The notes beneath the pieces were generated by a model. It made no database searches. It saw nothing but the letters and a program-made list of their open reading frames with translations, and was not told the origin of the DNA. Positions 63,618 through 64,000 of a stretch of 64,000 nt of DNA are shown piece by piece. The first letter of the stretch is position 1, and every line of letters begins with the position of its first letter. Position numbers and translations under genes: made by a program. The stretch spans positions 2,790,001 through 2,854,000 of the forward strand of contig CAWGOF010000003.1 of the NCBI GenBank assembly GCA_963824225.1, in the 5' to 3' direction. This DNA comes from CAWGOF01 sp963824225 (GTDB lineage: Bacteria > Acidobacteriota > Polarisedimenticolia > Polarisedimenticolales > Polarisedimenticolaceae).

Positions 63618-63635
63618 GAAACGGAGCGTGTCCCG

Positions 63636-64000
63636 TTATTGGCCGCAGGTGTTGGCCAGATCCTTGGCGAGGATCCCGCACTGACCTGAGGCGCCACCGG
63701 CTGCGGGCCCGATCCGCTCGTTGCCCGCGCTGTTCTTGCCCCACGCGCCCTCGGTCGTCGCGTCGTCGTTGGCGACGATCAACCACCAGACGAGCCCTTC
63801 GGGATCGATCGTCGTCAGTGGTGCCGGGTTCCAGACGAAGGGCGATGTGATCCCGATATTGCAGGTCGATCCGTGCAGGCCGAGCGCTCCGCCGAGCGCC
63901 GGCGGGAACGTCGTTCCGCCGCCGACCACGATGTGGTGGTCGAGAGCGCCGGTACAGGTCCCCGTGTCGTAGGTCAGCGTCAAGCTCGTTCCCGCCGCGT
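63636..64000 (-). CDS. C-terminal part of a secreted repeat-type protein, N-terminus beyond window edge
   Basis: About 121 codons are open to the right edge with no fixed start. The end reads VWWLIVANDDATTEGAWGK and then a Gly/Asn-rich turn and Cys. It resembles the C-terminal module of the orphan fragment at 2741-2865 and, from recall, of kelch/TSP3 surface proteins. Two cysteine pairs (TCTGAL, STCNIG) suggest an extracytoplasmic domain. Confidence 0.55.
   Translation of the reverse strand, partial: AAGTSLTLTYDTGTCTGALDHHIVVGGGTTFPPALGGALGLHGSTCNIGITSPFVWNPAPLTTIDPEGLVWWLIVANDDATTEGAWGKNSAGNERIGPAAGGASGQCGILAKDLANTCGQ

Overview
The window is high-GC (about two thirds G+C) DNA, densely packed with short or overlapping gene junctions and many GTG starts. 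Signal peptides, lipoboxes, RND efflux pumps, outer-membrane barrel proteins and a probable ceramide pathway indicate a diderm bacterium. The mix of LytS/LytTR signalling, PP2C phosphatases, DUF4097, M28 peptidases and thrombospondin/kelch secreted proteins fits environmental Acidobacteriota/Myxococcota-like lineages. The phylum cannot be settled from the sequence alone. There is no rRNA, tRNA, CRISPR array or prophage.

Layout. 1-2.9 kb is a mobile scar: an IS91-type HUH transposase cut by the left edge, a tyrosine recombinase directly upstream of it, and two orphan fragments of secreted proteins. 2.9-14.3 kb holds a serine beta-lactamase-like lipoprotein, P5C dehydrogenase, CAP and M28 secreted proteins, DUF1015, a PilZ protein, a Fic-fold protein lacking its catalytic His, and a formiminotransferase-cyclodeaminase. 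14.4-23.5 kb is an efflux operon with one adaptor, two RND permeases and a DUF481 outer-membrane protein. 23.5-34.5 kb is housekeeping: class I aldolase, an MFS/nitrilase/metallo-hydrolase operon, PH-domain proteins, a frameshifted AAA+ ATPase, nitroreductase and endonuclease III.

34.5-41.5 kb carries two tandem, very similar hydrazine-synthase-alpha-like dihaem secreted proteins, each behind a shared leader motif. The first is intact. The second is intact for about 780 codons and then needs eight frame corrections, all in the same direction. 41.5-49.7 kb has sugar-nucleotide and HAD enzymes, then an operon that reads as bacterial sphingolipid synthesis (serine palmitoyltransferase-like, GNAT-type ceramide synthase-like, ceramide reductase-like), followed by a secreted phosphatase-superfamily protein and a START-like protein. 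49.8-57.8 kb is TerC plus two signalling sets: STAS with a PP2C phosphatase, and a LytS kinase with a REC-PP2C protein and a LytTR regulator. 58-64 kb has a DNRLRE-type secreted protein, an ATP-grasp enzyme, a radical SAM protein, NfuA and surface proteins.

The most notable reading is at 60389-61852. The radical SAM gene appears to stop at TGA (60443-60445), but the codons around it spell Cys-Sec-Ala-Glu-Pro, and a 9-bp hairpin with a G-first loop lies 20 nt downstream. This looks like a selenoprotein of the CUAEP-tail family with a bacterial SECIS element. The eight same-direction frameshifts in the second dihaem gene are the other major anomaly.
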